Positions 48,562 to 57,768 of a stretch of 64,000 bases of DNA are shown in pieces. Where the stretch lies: NCBI GenBank assembly GCA_001770725.1, contig MERU01000013.1:1-64000 (forward strand). Direction: 5' to 3'. Position 1 is the first letter of the stretch; each line of letters begins with the position of its first letter. The notes under the pieces are model-generated. The model was given only the letters and a program-made list of their open reading frames with translations. It ran no database searches and was not told where the DNA came from. Both the position numbers and the translations under genes were made by a program. The stretch is from Burkholderiales bacterium RIFCSPHIGHO2_01_FULL_63_240 (lineage in GTDB: Bacteria > Pseudomonadota > Gammaproteobacteria > Burkholderiales > Burkholderiaceae_C).

Positions 48562-50751
48562 ATGTCTCAACAAGACCGTCGCAGTTTCCTGCGGACGCTG
48601 GGTCAGGCCGCCGGTGCCAGCGCCGCGCTTGCCAGCTTCCCTCCCGTCATCCAGCGCGCACTGGCCATCGAAGCCAACCGCCGCACCGGCACCCTGCAAG
48701 ACGTCGAGCACATCGTCGTGCTGACGCAGGAAAACCGCTCCTTCGACCACTACTTCGGCACCTTGCCGGGCGTGCGCGGTTTCGCCGACCCCTTCCCCAT
48801 CCCCGTGATGGACCGCGCCGGCACCTTCACGCGCAAGAGCGTGTTCGTGCAGCCCGTCGGTGGCGCCGCCGCCGTGCCCGGACGCCCTGGCTGGGGCAGC
48901 ACCCGCACCGCCATCGCGCCCTTTCACCTCAACACGCAGCAGGACTTCAACGTCATGCGCGTGGCCGGCACGCCGCACAGCTGGCCCGACGCCCAGGCCG
49001 CCTGGGACGAAGGCCGCATGAACAACTGGCCAGCCGCCAAGCAGCCGCACTCGCTGGGCCACTACAAGGAAGCCGACCTGCCCTTCCAGTTCGCCCTGGC
49101 GCGCGCCTTCACGCTGTGCGACCACTACCACTGCGCCACGCAGACCGGCACCAACACCAACCGCCTGTTCCTGTGGAGCGGCGGCAACGACCCGCTGGCC
49201 ATCGCCGGTGGCCCCTCGACCGACAACAGCCGCGACTGGTTCAACGAGAACCCCGCCACCGACTACACCTGGACGACCTACCCCGAGCGCCTGCAGGCCG
49301 CCGGCATCACCTGGCAGGTCTACCAGAACATGGCGGACAACTTCACCGACAACTCGCTCGCAGGCTTCCGCCCCTTCCGCAACGCCTGGTACCAGCGCCC
49401 CGGCTACTCGCAGGAGCTGCGCGAGCGCGGCATCAGCACGCGCGACCTCGACCAGCTCAAGGCCGACGTGCTGGCCAACAAGCTGCCCCAGGTCAGCTGG
49501 ATCGTGGCCACGGCCGAAGGCTCCGAACACCCCGGCCCCTCCAGCCCCGCATCGGGCGCCGACTACACGGCCCGCGTGCTCGAGGCCCTGACGGCCAACC
49601 CCGAGGTCTGGGCCAAGACCGTGCTGTTCATCAACTTCGATGAAAACGACGGTTTCTTCGACCACATGCCGCCGCCGGCCGCGCCTTCGTACCTGACGTA
49701 CGACGCCGACCCGGCCAAGGCCAAGCTGGCCGGCGCCTCCACCGTGGACACCACCGGCGAGTACCACCACGTGCTCAATGGCTCGGACGCGCGCTACCAC
49801 CACCGAGCCTACGGCATGGGCCCGCGCGTGCCGATGTACGTGATCTCGCCGTGGACCAAGGGCGGCTGGGTCAACTCGCAAGTGCACGACCACACCTCGG
49901 TGATCCGCTTCATGGAAGAGCGCTTTGGCGTGCAGGAGCCGCTGATCACGCCGTGGCGCCGCGCCGTCAGCGGCGACCTCACCAGCTGCTTCGACTTCGC
50001 CAACCCCGAAGACAGCGCCTTCGTGCAGGACCTGCCGGCCACCGCCGCCCTGCGCGCCCGCTCCATCTTGCTGACCAACACCAAGACCCCGGCCACGCCC
50101 ACCACCCTGGTCGCCCCGGTGCAGGCCGCCGGTGTGCGCCCGGCCCGCGCGCTGCCTTATGACCTGCAGGTGCACGCCAGCGTGGGCACCGGCGGCGTCA
50201 GCCTGCGCTTTGACAACACGGGCGAAGCCGGCGTGGTCTTCCACGTCTACAACCGCCTGTCGCTGCAGGAAGCCCCGCGCCGCTACACGGTCGAAGCCGG
50301 CAAGCAGCTCGAAGGCAGCTGGGCCATGGCCGCCGGCTCGGCCTACGACCTGTGGGTGCTCGGCCCCAACGGCTTTCACCGCCACTTCGCGGGCACCCTG
50401 CCGCGCGCCGGCACCGTGCAGCCCCGCCCCGAGGTGCGCGTCGAAGCCGACCGCGTCAACCTCGAGCTGGTGCTGACGCTGGCCAACACCGGCACCAGCA
50501 CCGCCACCTTCACGCTGCAGGCCCTGCGCTATGGCGACGACAGCACCCGCATCTGGGCCGTGCCCGCCGGCAGCACGCAAACCGTGCGCGTGCCGGTCGA
50601 CCGCGACCACCGCTGGTACGACCACCTGCTGCGCGTCAAGGAGCTGACCGGTTTCGGCCGCCGCCTGGCCGGTCACATCGAGAACGGCGAGCCCTCGGTC
50701 AGCGACCCCGCCATGGCCGGTCCCGCCGTGCTCGACCAGTTCCGCATCTGA
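48562..50751 (+). CDS. plcN: Phosphocholine-specific phospholipase C, Tat-exported
   Basis: 729 residues. Twin-arginine leader QQDRRSFLRTLGQAAGASAALASF, then a phosphoesterase domain: VEHIVVLTQENRSFDHYFG with the family's metal/active-site NRSFDHYFG, VLFINFDENDGFFDHMPPP, and GPRVPMYVISPWTKGGWVNSQVHDHTSVIRF. After about residue 510 come two DUF756-type beta domains (LPYDLQVHASVGTGGVSLRFD and similar), as in non-haemolytic phospholipase C of Pseudomonas and Burkholderia. It hydrolyses phosphatidylcholine-like lipids outside the cell. GAGAGCAACC is the RBS. A PEP-CTERM gene follows after 26 bases. Confidence 0.92.
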   Translation: MSQQDRRSFLRTLGQAAGASAALASFPPVIQRALAIEANRRTGTLQDVEHIVVLTQENRSFDHYFGTLPGVRGFADPFPIPVMDRAGTFTRKSVFVQPVGGAAAVPGRPGWGSTRTAIAPFHLNTQQDFNVMRVAGTPHSWPDAQAAWDEGRMNNWPAAKQPHSLGHYKEADLPFQFALARAFTLCDHYHCATQTGTNTNRLFLWSGGNDPLAIAGGPSTDNSRDWFNENPATDYTWTTYPERLQAAGITWQVYQNMADNFTDNSLAGFRPFRNAWYQRPGYSQELRERGISTRDLDQLKADVLANKLPQVSWIVATAEGSEHPGPSSPASGADYTARVLEALTANPEVWAKTVLFINFDENDGFFDHMPPPAAPSYLTYDADPAKAKLAGASTVDTTGEYHHVLNGSDARYHHRAYGMGPRVPMYVISPWTKGGWVNSQVHDHTSVIRFMEERFGVQEPLITPWRRAVSGDLTSCFDFANPEDSAFVQDLPATAALRARSILLTNTKTPATPTTLVAPVQAAGVRPARALPYDLQVHASVGTGGVSLRFDNTGEAGVVFHVYNRLSLQEAPRRYTVEAGKQLEGSWAMAAGSAYDLWVLGPNGFHRHFAGTLPRAGTVQPRPEVRVEADRVNLELVLTLANTGTSTATFTLQALRYGDDSTRIWAVPAGSTQTVRVPVDRDHRWYDHLLRVKELTGFGRRLAGHIENGEPSVSDPAMAGPAVLDQFRI

Positions 50752-50777
50752 GCAACCTGATCACACCCGGAGTACAC

Positions 50778-51434
50778 ATGATCAAGCAAGCATGCGCCCT
50801 GGCGCTCCTGTCCTTCTGCCTGGGCGCGCAAGCCCAGGCCCTCGGTGAGAACCTCATCGTCAACGGCGACGCCGAAGCCGGCATCAGCGGCTGGACGATC
50901 TTCGACGGCTACAGCCCCATCCAGGCGGTCGCCTATGGTGACAACTGGGTCAAGCCCACCCAACCCGGTCCGGTGGACCGCGGCCTGGGCATGTTCACCG
51001 GCACCGGCGCGCGCGCTGCCGCCTACCAGTGGCTCGACCTGGGCGCGCTGGCAGGCCAGGCACTGAGCTATGACCTCAGCGGCTGGCTGGGTGGCTGGCT
51101 CGCTCAGGAAGACAACGCCTTGCTGTACGTGTCCTTCCTGGACGCCAGCAGCAACGAGATCGGCCACGCCGACATCGGCCCCGTCGGCCCGGCCGATCGC
51201 GGCAACCAGACCGGCCTGTTCCTGCGCCAGGCTTCGGGCCTGCTGCCCACCGGCACGACCAGCCTGATGTTCTCGCTGTCGATGGAACGCCTGGGCGGCG
51301 GCGACAACGACGGCTACGCCGACAACCTGTCGTTCAAGCTGACGTCGGCGGTGCCCGAAGCCAGCTCGCTGGCCTACCTGTTCGCGGGCATGGGCCTGAT
51401 CGCCGGCCTGCGCGCCAAGCGGCGCGCGAGCTGA
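50778..51434 (+). CDS. PEP-CTERM-type exported protein
   Basis: 218 residues with signal peptide (cut after AQAQA near residue 20), a jelly-roll-like body (NLIVNGDAEAGISGWTIFDGYS is a carbohydrate-binding-like motif) and the exosortase tail VPEASSLAYLFAGMGLIAGLRAKRR: variant VPE motif, membrane helix, basic end. GGAG precedes ATG 50778. It shares the VPExSSLA tail with the 38144-38902 protein; the two bodies are otherwise unrelated. Confidence 0.85.
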   Translation: MIKQACALALLSFCLGAQAQALGENLIVNGDAEAGISGWTIFDGYSPIQAVAYGDNWVKPTQPGPVDRGLGMFTGTGARAAAYQWLDLGALAGQALSYDLSGWLGGWLAQEDNALLYVSFLDASSNEIGHADIGPVGPADRGNQTGLFLRQASGLLPTGTTSLMFSLSMERLGGGDNDGYADNLSFKLTSAVPEASSLAYLFAGMGLIAGLRAKRRAS

Positions 51435-51435
51435 A

Positions 51436-52995
51436 TCAGTCCTTGAGTCGGAAGGCCGCCACCGTCTCGACCAGTTGCTGCGACTGCAGCTTCAGGCTCT
51501 CGGCGGCGGCGGCGCTTTCTTCCACCAGCGCGGCGTTCTGCTGCGTGGCCTGGTCCATCTGCGTGATGGCCTGGCCGATCTGGCTGACGCCCCGGCTCTG
51601 CTCGGCGCTGGCCACGCTGATCTCCGACATGATGTCGGTGACGCGCTGGATGGACTGCACCACTTCGGTCATGGTCGAGCCAGCTTGATCGACCAGGGCG
51701 CTGCCTTGCGACACGCGATCGACGCTGTCGGTGATCAGGTTCTTGATCTCCTTGGCCGCCTCGGCTGAGCGACCTGCCAGGCTGCGCACTTCCGACGCCA
51801 CCACCGCGAAGCCACGGCCCTGCTCGCCTGCACGGGCCGCTTCCACCGCGGCGTTGAGCGCCAGGATGTTGGTCTGGAAGGCGATCCCGTCGATCACCCC
51901 GATGATGTCGGCGATCTTGCGCGAGCTGTCGTGGATGCCACGCATGGTGCTCACCACGTTGCCCACGATCTCGCCACCGGCCACCGCCACGGTCGCGGCG
52001 TCCTGGGCCAGTTGGTTGGCGGTGCGTGCGCCTTCGGCGTTGTTGTGCACGGTCGAGCTCAACTCTTCCATCGATGCGGCGGTCTGCTGCAGGGCCGAGG
52101 CCTGGTTCTCGGTGCGCTGGCTCAGGTCGAGGTTGCCGTGCGCGATCTCGGTGCTGGCCGTGGCCACCGACTCCGAGCACAGGCGCACGCGCCTGACGAT
52201 GTCGGCCACGCCGTCGCGCATGTTCGCGATGGCGTGAAGCAGGCTGGCCTGGTCGCCCGGTTGCAGGTTGATGGCCACGCTCAGGTCGCCAGCGGCGATG
52301 CGACGCGTCACCTCGGTGGCGTACAGGGGCTCGCCGCCGATCTGACGCAACAGGTGACGGGCCACCACCAGACTGATGCCCAGCAGCACGGCGGCCAGCA
52401 CGGCGCTGCCGCCAGCCATGATCAGCGCGTTGCGCGCCACCACCGCGTTGACGTTGTCGATGTAGACGCCCGAGCCGACCACCCAGCCCCAAGGCGCAAA
52501 GCCCTTGACGAAGGACAGCTTGTCGACCGGCTCGGTGCTGCCAGGCTTGGGCCAGGCGTAATGGACGAAGCCCTCGCCATGCGCCTGCACCGTCTTGACG
52601 AATTCGATGAACAGGGCCTTGCCACTCGGGTCCTTGGTGCCCGACAGGTCCTTGCCTTCCATCTCGGGCTTGATCGGGTGCATGACCATGCGTGGCTGCA
52701 TGTCGTTGACCCAGAAGTATTCGTTGCCGCTGTAGCGCAGCGCGCGCAGCGCCGCCATCGCCTGGGCCTTGCCTTCGGCGTCCGACAACTTGCCCTGCTT
52801 GACCTGCTCGTGCGCGTGGGCGATGACGCCGTGGGCGATCTCCACCGTCTGGCGAACGGCGGCCTGTCTCTCGTCCATGATCAGGCTGCGCTCCTGGGCC
52901 AGGAAGGAGGCACACAGGATGGCGATGCCCACCAGGGCGCTGCCGATGATCAGCCCCAGCTTGCGGGACATGGTCAGGGAAGAAAGCTGCACCAT
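51436..52995 (-). CDS. Methyl-accepting chemotaxis protein with a single Cache sensor
   Basis: 519 residues: membrane helix about 10-32, periplasmic sCache domain about 35-185 ([28 protein letters not shown] is the typical sCache_2 stretch), second helix about 190-212, HAMP to about 265 and the cytoplasmic signalling hairpin to the end ([41 protein letters not shown]). The C-terminus FRLKD lacks the NWETF-type CheR/CheB tether. The start at 52995 has CAGGAG in front. Ligand unknown; sCache_2 receptors often sense carboxylic acids. Confidence 0.9.
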   Translation of the reverse strand: MVQLSSLTMSRKLGLIIGSALVGIAILCASFLAQERSLIMDERQAAVRQTVEIAHGVIAHAHEQVKQGKLSDAEGKAQAMAALRALRYSGNEYFWVNDMQPRMVMHPIKPEMEGKDLSGTKDPSGKALFIEFVKTVQAHGEGFVHYAWPKPGSTEPVDKLSFVKGFAPWGWVVGSGVYIDNVNAVVARNALIMAGGSAVLAAVLLGISLVVARHLLRQIGGEPLYATEVTRRIAAGDLSVAINLQPGDQASLLHAIANMRDGVADIVRRVRLCSESVATASTEIAHGNLDLSQRTENQASALQQTAASMEELSSTVHNNAEGARTANQLAQDAATVAVAGGEIVGNVVSTMRGIHDSSRKIADIIGVIDGIAFQTNILALNAAVEAARAGEQGRGFAVVASEVRSLAGRSAEAAKEIKNLITDSVDRVSQGSALVDQAGSTMTEVVQSIQRVTDIMSEISVASAEQSRGVSQIGQAITQMDQATQQNAALVEESAAAAESLKLQSQQLVETVAAFRLKD

Positions 52996-53491
52996 GGCGG
53001 CGACTCCTGAAAGAGGTCGATGACGTTTCCGAGGATGGGGAAGCGTCGACGCACCCCACCGGGCCGCAGGCTTCCAACAGGTCTTTCGGCAGGCACCCGA
53101 CCGCCTTGACATGTTGGCCGTGAAAATTGCCGCAACCGATCGCTGCCTGCGCAAGGCTTCCTGGACCGAGCCGCCACGTCAACGCCAGATCAACGCTTTG
53201 GTGCACACCTCGCACCAACAATGTGCCACTTGAGGTGCGAAGGCCCATGCCTCCCAGGCGTCGGCCAGGCACGTTGTTTGCGTTGGATCAAATCGACGGA
53301 GTAGAAGCGTTCAGTCCGGTGCCCTGCCAACCCTGGCGACACCGACAGGAAATTGCTCCCGACGACGGCTGCGGTGCACGCGCCGGTTGTCGGGTGTGAG
53401 GCAGAGCCAACCGAGGCAACGCCCCACGAGCTGAACGACCGCCGAGCCCCGCATGCCGCCCGACCGACCCCAACCGGCAAGAGGCCCACGC
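52996..53491. other. 496-base divergent intergenic region: chemoreceptor versus ABC importer
   Basis: No gene seen. Contains the inverted repeat TTGGTGC-N7-GCACCAA (53198-53218) and, at 53301-53328, a box that recurs imperfectly before the Rieske oxygenase gene (57672-57700). Both may be binding sites for a regulator of the uptake and breakdown cluster. Confidence 0.4.
53198..53218. promoter_or_regulatory. Perfect 7-bp inverted repeat, candidate operator
   Basis: TTGGTGC at 53198-53204 and GCACCAA at 53212-53218 with a 7-base centre, about 275 bases upstream of the ABC importer start and about 200 bases upstream of the chemoreceptor start. Spacing fits a dimeric regulator; no regulator gene lies next to it. 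Confidence 0.4.
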
Positions 53492-54514
53492 ATGTCCGCC
53501 ACCGTCACACCCCACCGCATCGCACCTGTCCAAGCCCGCTCCCGCCTGCTTCGCACCCTGGCTTTCGGACTGACCCTCACCCTGGGCCTGATCGCCCCCA
53601 CCCACGCCCAGGAAAAGCTCACCTTCCTGACCAGCTGGTACGCCCAGGCCGAACACGGCGGGTTCTACCAGGCCGTGGCCACGGGCCTGTACAAGCAGGC
53701 CGGCCTGGACGTCACCATCAAGATGGGCGGCCCGCAGGTCAACGGCATGCAGCTGCTCAGCGCCGGTCAGGCCGACCTCATCATCGGCTACGACTTCCAG
53801 GTGCTCTCCGGCGTCGAGAAGGGCCTGCCCGTGGTCACCGTGGCCGCGAGCTTTCAAAAGGACCTGCAGGGCATGCTCACGCATGGCGACGTGAAATCGC
53901 TGGCCGACCTCAAGACGCGCACCATCCTCGTGGCCGGCAACAACCGCACCAGCTGGTGGCCGTGGCTGAAGTCGAAGTACGACTTCAAGGACGAGCAGAC
54001 CCGCCCCTACACCTTCAACCTGCAGCCCTTCTTCGCCGACACCAACGTGGCGCAGCAGGCCTACCCGTCGTCCGAGCCCTTCCAGGCCATGAAGAAGGGC
54101 GTGCCGCACAAGTTCTTCCTGTTCGCCGACGACGGCTACCCGCCTTACGGCACCAGCATCGTCACCACGCAGACGCTGCTGAAAAACAAGCCCGACGTGG
54201 TCAAGCGCTTTGTGGAAGCCTCGATGAAGGGATGGGTCAGCTACCTGAAGAACCCCGCGCCCGGCAACGCCCTCATCAAGCAGGACAACCCCAACATGAG
54301 CGACGAGCAGATCGCCTTCGGCATCCAGCAGATGAAGGCGCTGCAGGTGCTGGGCAGCGGCGACGCCGCCACGCAAGGCGTGGGCACCATGACCGAAGCG
54401 CGCTGGAAGGCCACGCGCGATTACATGGTCAAGGAAGAGCTGCTCAAGGCCGACGCCCCTTGGCAGAAGGCCTTCACGCTGGACATCGTCAAGCAGATCA
54501 AGGTCCTGCCTTGA
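53492..54514 (+). CDS. NitT/TauT-type ABC transporter, substrate-binding protein
   Basis: 340 residues: signal peptide cut after APTHAQ near residue 39, then the NMT1/THI5-like fold: LTFLTSWYAQAEHGGFYQAVATGLYKQAGLDVTIKMGG, NGMQLLSAGQADLIIGYDF, and a long C-terminal lobe. Such proteins bring aliphatic sulfonates, nitrate, taurine, pyrimidine precursors or related compounds to a permease. The next two genes encode its ATPase and permease, and an amidohydrolase follows, so the substrate may be an N-containing ring compound. Confidence 0.85.
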   Translation: MSATVTPHRIAPVQARSRLLRTLAFGLTLTLGLIAPTHAQEKLTFLTSWYAQAEHGGFYQAVATGLYKQAGLDVTIKMGGPQVNGMQLLSAGQADLIIGYDFQVLSGVEKGLPVVTVAASFQKDLQGMLTHGDVKSLADLKTRTILVAGNNRTSWWPWLKSKYDFKDEQTRPYTFNLQPFFADTNVAQQAYPSSEPFQAMKKGVPHKFFLFADDGYPPYGTSIVTTQTLLKNKPDVVKRFVEASMKGWVSYLKNPAPGNALIKQDNPNMSDEQIAFGIQQMKALQVLGSGDAATQGVGTMTEARWKATRDYMVKEELLKADAPWQKAFTLDIVKQIKVLP

Positions 54515-54531
54515 TTTCACTGGAGCACACC

Positions 54532-55359
54532 ATGCTGGCCCCCAACCCCGCTTTCGTCACGCCCGTCGTCGAGGCGCTGTCGGTCTGCAAGACTTACCGC
54601 AACGGCACCCAGGCCCTGGCGCCCACCGACTTCACCCTGATGCCCGGCGAGTTCGTCTCGCTCATCGGCCCCTCGGGCTGCGGCAAGAGCACGCTGCTCA
54701 AGCTGGTGGCCGGGCTGATCGAGCCCAGCGACGGGCGGCTGCAGTGGTGGCGCCAGAGCGCGCTGCTCCAGGGCGCACAGGCCCCTTCTGGCCGGCGCCT
54801 GGCCTTCGTTTTCCAGGAGGCCACGCTCATGCCCTGGTCCAGCGTGGAGGCCAACGTGCGCCTGCCGCTGGAGCTGCAGAAGGTGCCCCGTGACGAGGCC
54901 GAGGTGCGCGTGGCCCAGGCGCTGCAACGCGTGGGCCTGAGCCGCTACGCGCGCCACAAGCCACGCGAGCTGTCGGGTGGCATGCAGATGCGCGTGTCCA
55001 TCGCCCGCGCCCTGGTCACCGAGCCCGACCTGCTGCTGATGGACGAGCCCTTTGGCGCGCTCGACGAGATCACCCGCAACAAGCTCGACGAGGACCTCAG
55101 GCAGCTGTGGGCCGAGAAGGGCCTGTCGGTGGTGTTCGTGACGCACTCGGTGTACGAGGCCGCCTTCCTGTCCAGCCGCGTGGTCGTGATGGCCGCGCGC
55201 CCGGGCCGTGTCTTCCAGGAGGTCACGCTCAACCACGAGGGCCCGCGTGACGCGGCTTTCCGCGCCTCGCCCGCCTTCGCCGCCACCTGCCGCGAGCTGT
55301 CGGACCTGCTGCTGCAGGCCAGCCTGGTCAGCGGCAGCGATCAGCTTGAAACCGCCTGA
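54532..55359 (+). CDS. NitT/TauT-type ABC transporter, ATP-binding protein
   Basis: 275 residues, ABC ATPase: Walker A GPSGCGKSTLL near residue 47, Q-loop AFVFQEATLMPW, signature LSGGMQMRVSIARAL, Walker B LLLMDEPFGALDE and switch histidine VFVTHSVYEAA. The VFQEATLMPW pattern is that of the SsuB/TauB group. ATG 54532 lies 18 bases after the binding-protein stop. Confidence 0.93.
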   Translation: MLAPNPAFVTPVVEALSVCKTYRNGTQALAPTDFTLMPGEFVSLIGPSGCGKSTLLKLVAGLIEPSDGRLQWWRQSALLQGAQAPSGRRLAFVFQEATLMPWSSVEANVRLPLELQKVPRDEAEVRVAQALQRVGLSRYARHKPRELSGGMQMRVSIARALVTEPDLLLMDEPFGALDEITRNKLDEDLRQLWAEKGLSVVFVTHSVYEAAFLSSRVVVMAARPGRVFQEVTLNHEGPRDAAFRASPAFAATCRELSDLLLQASLVSGSDQLETA

Positions 55360-55373
55360 AGGAAAGCCCGAAC

Positions 55374-56252
55374 ATGACCACCATCCTCGATGTTTCGGCC
55401 GCGGCCACGAGCACCGCACCGCCCGCGACGATCCGTGCCCGCCCCCGCAAGGCCACACCCTGGGCCCAGTCCGAGCGCTTCCTGCGCGTGGCCGTTCCCG
55501 CCACCGTCGGCCTGATGCTGCTGGTGTTGTGGGAAGGCCTGGTGCGCGCCTTCGCGGTGCCCGAGTTCCTGGTGCCCGGCCCCTTGCGCGTGGCCCAGGC
55601 CCTGCACGAAGACTTCGCGATGCTGATGAGCGCCCTGTGGACCACGCTGAGCATCACCGCCGGCGCCTTCCTGATGGCGACCCTCGTCGGCACGTTGATC
55701 GCTTTTGCCTTCGTGCAAAGCCGCTGGGTCGAGCTGAGCTTCTTTCCGTACGCGGTGCTGCTGCAGGTCACGCCGATCGCGGCCATCGCCCCGCTCATCA
55801 TCATCTGGGTGAAGCACCCCACGGCCGCGCTCATCGTGTGCGCGGTGCTGATCGCGCTGTTCCCCATCATCGCCAACACCACCATGGGCCTGCGCAGCGT
55901 CTCGCCGGGGCTGGCGGCGTTCTTTCGCATGCAGGGGGCCACGCGCTGGCAGACGCTGGTGCGGCTGCAGGTGCCAAGCGCGCTGCCCTACTGGTTCGCC
56001 GGGCTGCGCATCTCGTGCGGGCTCTCGCTGGTGGGCGCCGTGGTGGCCGAGTTCGTGGCCGGCACGGGCGGGCAGGGCGCGGGCCTGGCCTACCAGATCC
56101 TGCAGTCGGGCTACCAACTCAACATCCCGCGCATGTTCGCGGCGCTCGCGCTCATCAGCCTGACCGGCGTGGTGCTGTTCTGGGCCATGCTGGCGCTGAG
56201 CAACGCCGTGCTCAAGGGCTGGCATGACAGCGCCCACACCCAGGAGCGCTGA
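55374..56252 (+). CDS. NitT/TauT-type ABC transporter, permease
   Basis: 292 residues, six membrane helices and the EAA loop (GLRSVSPGLAAFFRMQGATRWQTLVRLQVPSALPYWFAGLRI), which docks on the ATPase. The N-terminal 40 residues are a cytoplasmic tail. Typical of SsuC/TauC-type permeases. The amidohydrolase gene starts four bases after its stop. Confidence 0.92.
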   Translation: MTTILDVSAAATSTAPPATIRARPRKATPWAQSERFLRVAVPATVGLMLLVLWEGLVRAFAVPEFLVPGPLRVAQALHEDFAMLMSALWTTLSITAGAFLMATLVGTLIAFAFVQSRWVELSFFPYAVLLQVTPIAAIAPLIIIWVKHPTAALIVCAVLIALFPIIANTTMGLRSVSPGLAAFFRMQGATRWQTLVRLQVPSALPYWFAGLRISCGLSLVGAVVAEFVAGTGGQGAGLAYQILQSGYQLNIPRMFAALALISLTGVVLFWAMLALSNAVLKGWHDSAHTQER

Positions 56253-56256
56253 GACC

Positions 56257-57645
56257 ATGCGCAGCTTCCTCATCCAGGGCGCATCGGCCCTGCACACGGG
56301 CGACGCCGAAGGCGCCATCCGGACACCCGCGCAAGGCACCGACGTGCGCGTGCGCGACGGCCTCATCGCCGAGGTCGGTGCCTTGGCGCCCGAGCCCGGC
56401 GAGGCCGTGGTCGACGCCCGCGACGCGGTGCTCTACCCCGGCTGGGTCAACACCCACCACCACCTGTTCCAGACCGTGCTCAAGAACGTGAGCGCCGGCC
56501 AGGGCGTGCCGCTGATGCCCTGGCTGGAGGCCGTGCCCTACCACCACGGCCCCCTCATCGACGAAGAGGCGCTGACCGTGGCCGCCACGTTGGGGCTGGC
56601 CGAGCTGCTGCTGTCGGGCTGCACCACGGTGGCCGATCACCACTACCTGTTTGGCGCGGGCGTGGGGCACGACCCGGCCGCCGTGCTGTTCGGCGCGGCC
56701 GAATCGCTGGGCGCGCGCTTCGTGCTGCTGCGCGGTGGGGCCACGCGCACGCGCAGCTTCGCCACCAGCGAGCACCCGCCCATGCCGCACGAGTCGCTGG
56801 ACCAGATGCTGAGCTCGCTGGACGACACCGCGCGGCGCTTCCACCAGCCGGGCGGCGACGCCATGCGCAAGGTCGTGATCGCCCCCACCACGCCTTTCTA
56901 CTCGAGCACACCCGACGAGCTGCGCGAACTCGCCCGCACCGCCCGCCGATGGGGCCTGGGCCTGCACTCGCACCTGTCCGAGACCACCGACTACGTGCGC
57001 TTCGCCGCCGAACAATGGGGCATGCGCCCCGTGCACTGGTGCGCGGAGCACGAATGGATCGGCCCCGATGTGTCGTACGCCCACATGGTTCACCTCGATG
57101 ACAGCGAAATCGCGCTGTGCGGCGAAACGCGCACCGCCATCGCCCACTGCCCGCAAAGCAACGGCCGCCTGGGCAGCGGTGTGGCGCCCGTGCAGGCCCT
57201 GCACGACGCCGGCGCCGTGGTGACGGTGGGCGTCGACGGCGCCGCCTCCAACGAGGCCGCCGACATGGTCAACGAGCTGCACGCGGCCTGGCTCATCCAC
57301 CGCGCGGTCAAGGGCGCCCATGCGCAACCCGCCGAGCAACTGGTGCACTGGGCCACCGATGGCGGTGCGCGCGCGCTGGGCCTGACGCAGGTGGGCCGCA
57401 TCGCCGTGGGGATGCAGGCCGACCTGGCGCTCTACGACCTCAACCACCCGCGCTACGCCGGCCACCACGAGCTGGCCACCGCACCCGTCACCGCCGGCGG
57501 CGGCGCCCACCTGCGCCGCGTGTGGGTGGCGGGCCGCGAGGTGGTGCGCGACGGTGCCATCCCCGGCTTCGACCTGCCGATGTGGCTGGCGCGCGCGCGA
57601 CGCGTGGTGCAGCGCCTGCAACAACGCACCGGGGTGATCGCATGA
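56257..57645 (+). CDS. Amidohydrolase, 8-oxoguanine deaminase / AtzB-TrzN-like
   Basis: 462 residues, cyclic amidohydrolase. Metal-binding HxH at H67 and H69 in PGWVNTHHHLFQTVLKN, GLHSHLSETTDYV, ETRTAIAHCPQSNGRLGSG and VTVGVDGAASNEAAD supply the other zinc ligands and catalytic residues; the C-terminal RIAVGMQADLALYDL strand is usual. Close family members deaminate 8-oxoguanine or remove amines from s-triazines. It is four bases behind the permease gene, so import and hydrolysis are likely coupled. Specific substrate not assigned. Confidence 0.82.
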   Translation: MRSFLIQGASALHTGDAEGAIRTPAQGTDVRVRDGLIAEVGALAPEPGEAVVDARDAVLYPGWVNTHHHLFQTVLKNVSAGQGVPLMPWLEAVPYHHGPLIDEEALTVAATLGLAELLLSGCTTVADHHYLFGAGVGHDPAAVLFGAAESLGARFVLLRGGATRTRSFATSEHPPMPHESLDQMLSSLDDTARRFHQPGGDAMRKVVIAPTTPFYSSTPDELRELARTARRWGLGLHSHLSETTDYVRFAAEQWGMRPVHWCAEHEWIGPDVSYAHMVHLDDSEIALCGETRTAIAHCPQSNGRLGSGVAPVQALHDAGAVVTVGVDGAASNEAADMVNELHAAWLIHRAVKGAHAQPAEQLVHWATDGGARALGLTQVGRIAVGMQADLALYDLNHPRYAGHHELATAPVTAGGGAHLRRVWVAGREVVRDGAIPGFDLPMWLARARRVVQRLQQRTGVIA

Positions 57646-57768
57646 AGCCCCATGTCCTTTTTCACCTGAGCGTAGAAGCGGTCAGCCGCGGCGCCCTGCC
57701 CCGAGCAGGCACCCGGTCGGGCATTGCGCTCGTTTTCAAACCTCGATAACTGAAAGCGAGTCCCCCAC

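Noticed and set aside
53220-53240. Sigma-54 type site on the minus strand (TGGCAC then TGGTGC)
   Set aside because: The -12 element TTGC is not present at the right distance, and no sigma-54 dependent regulator is nearby.
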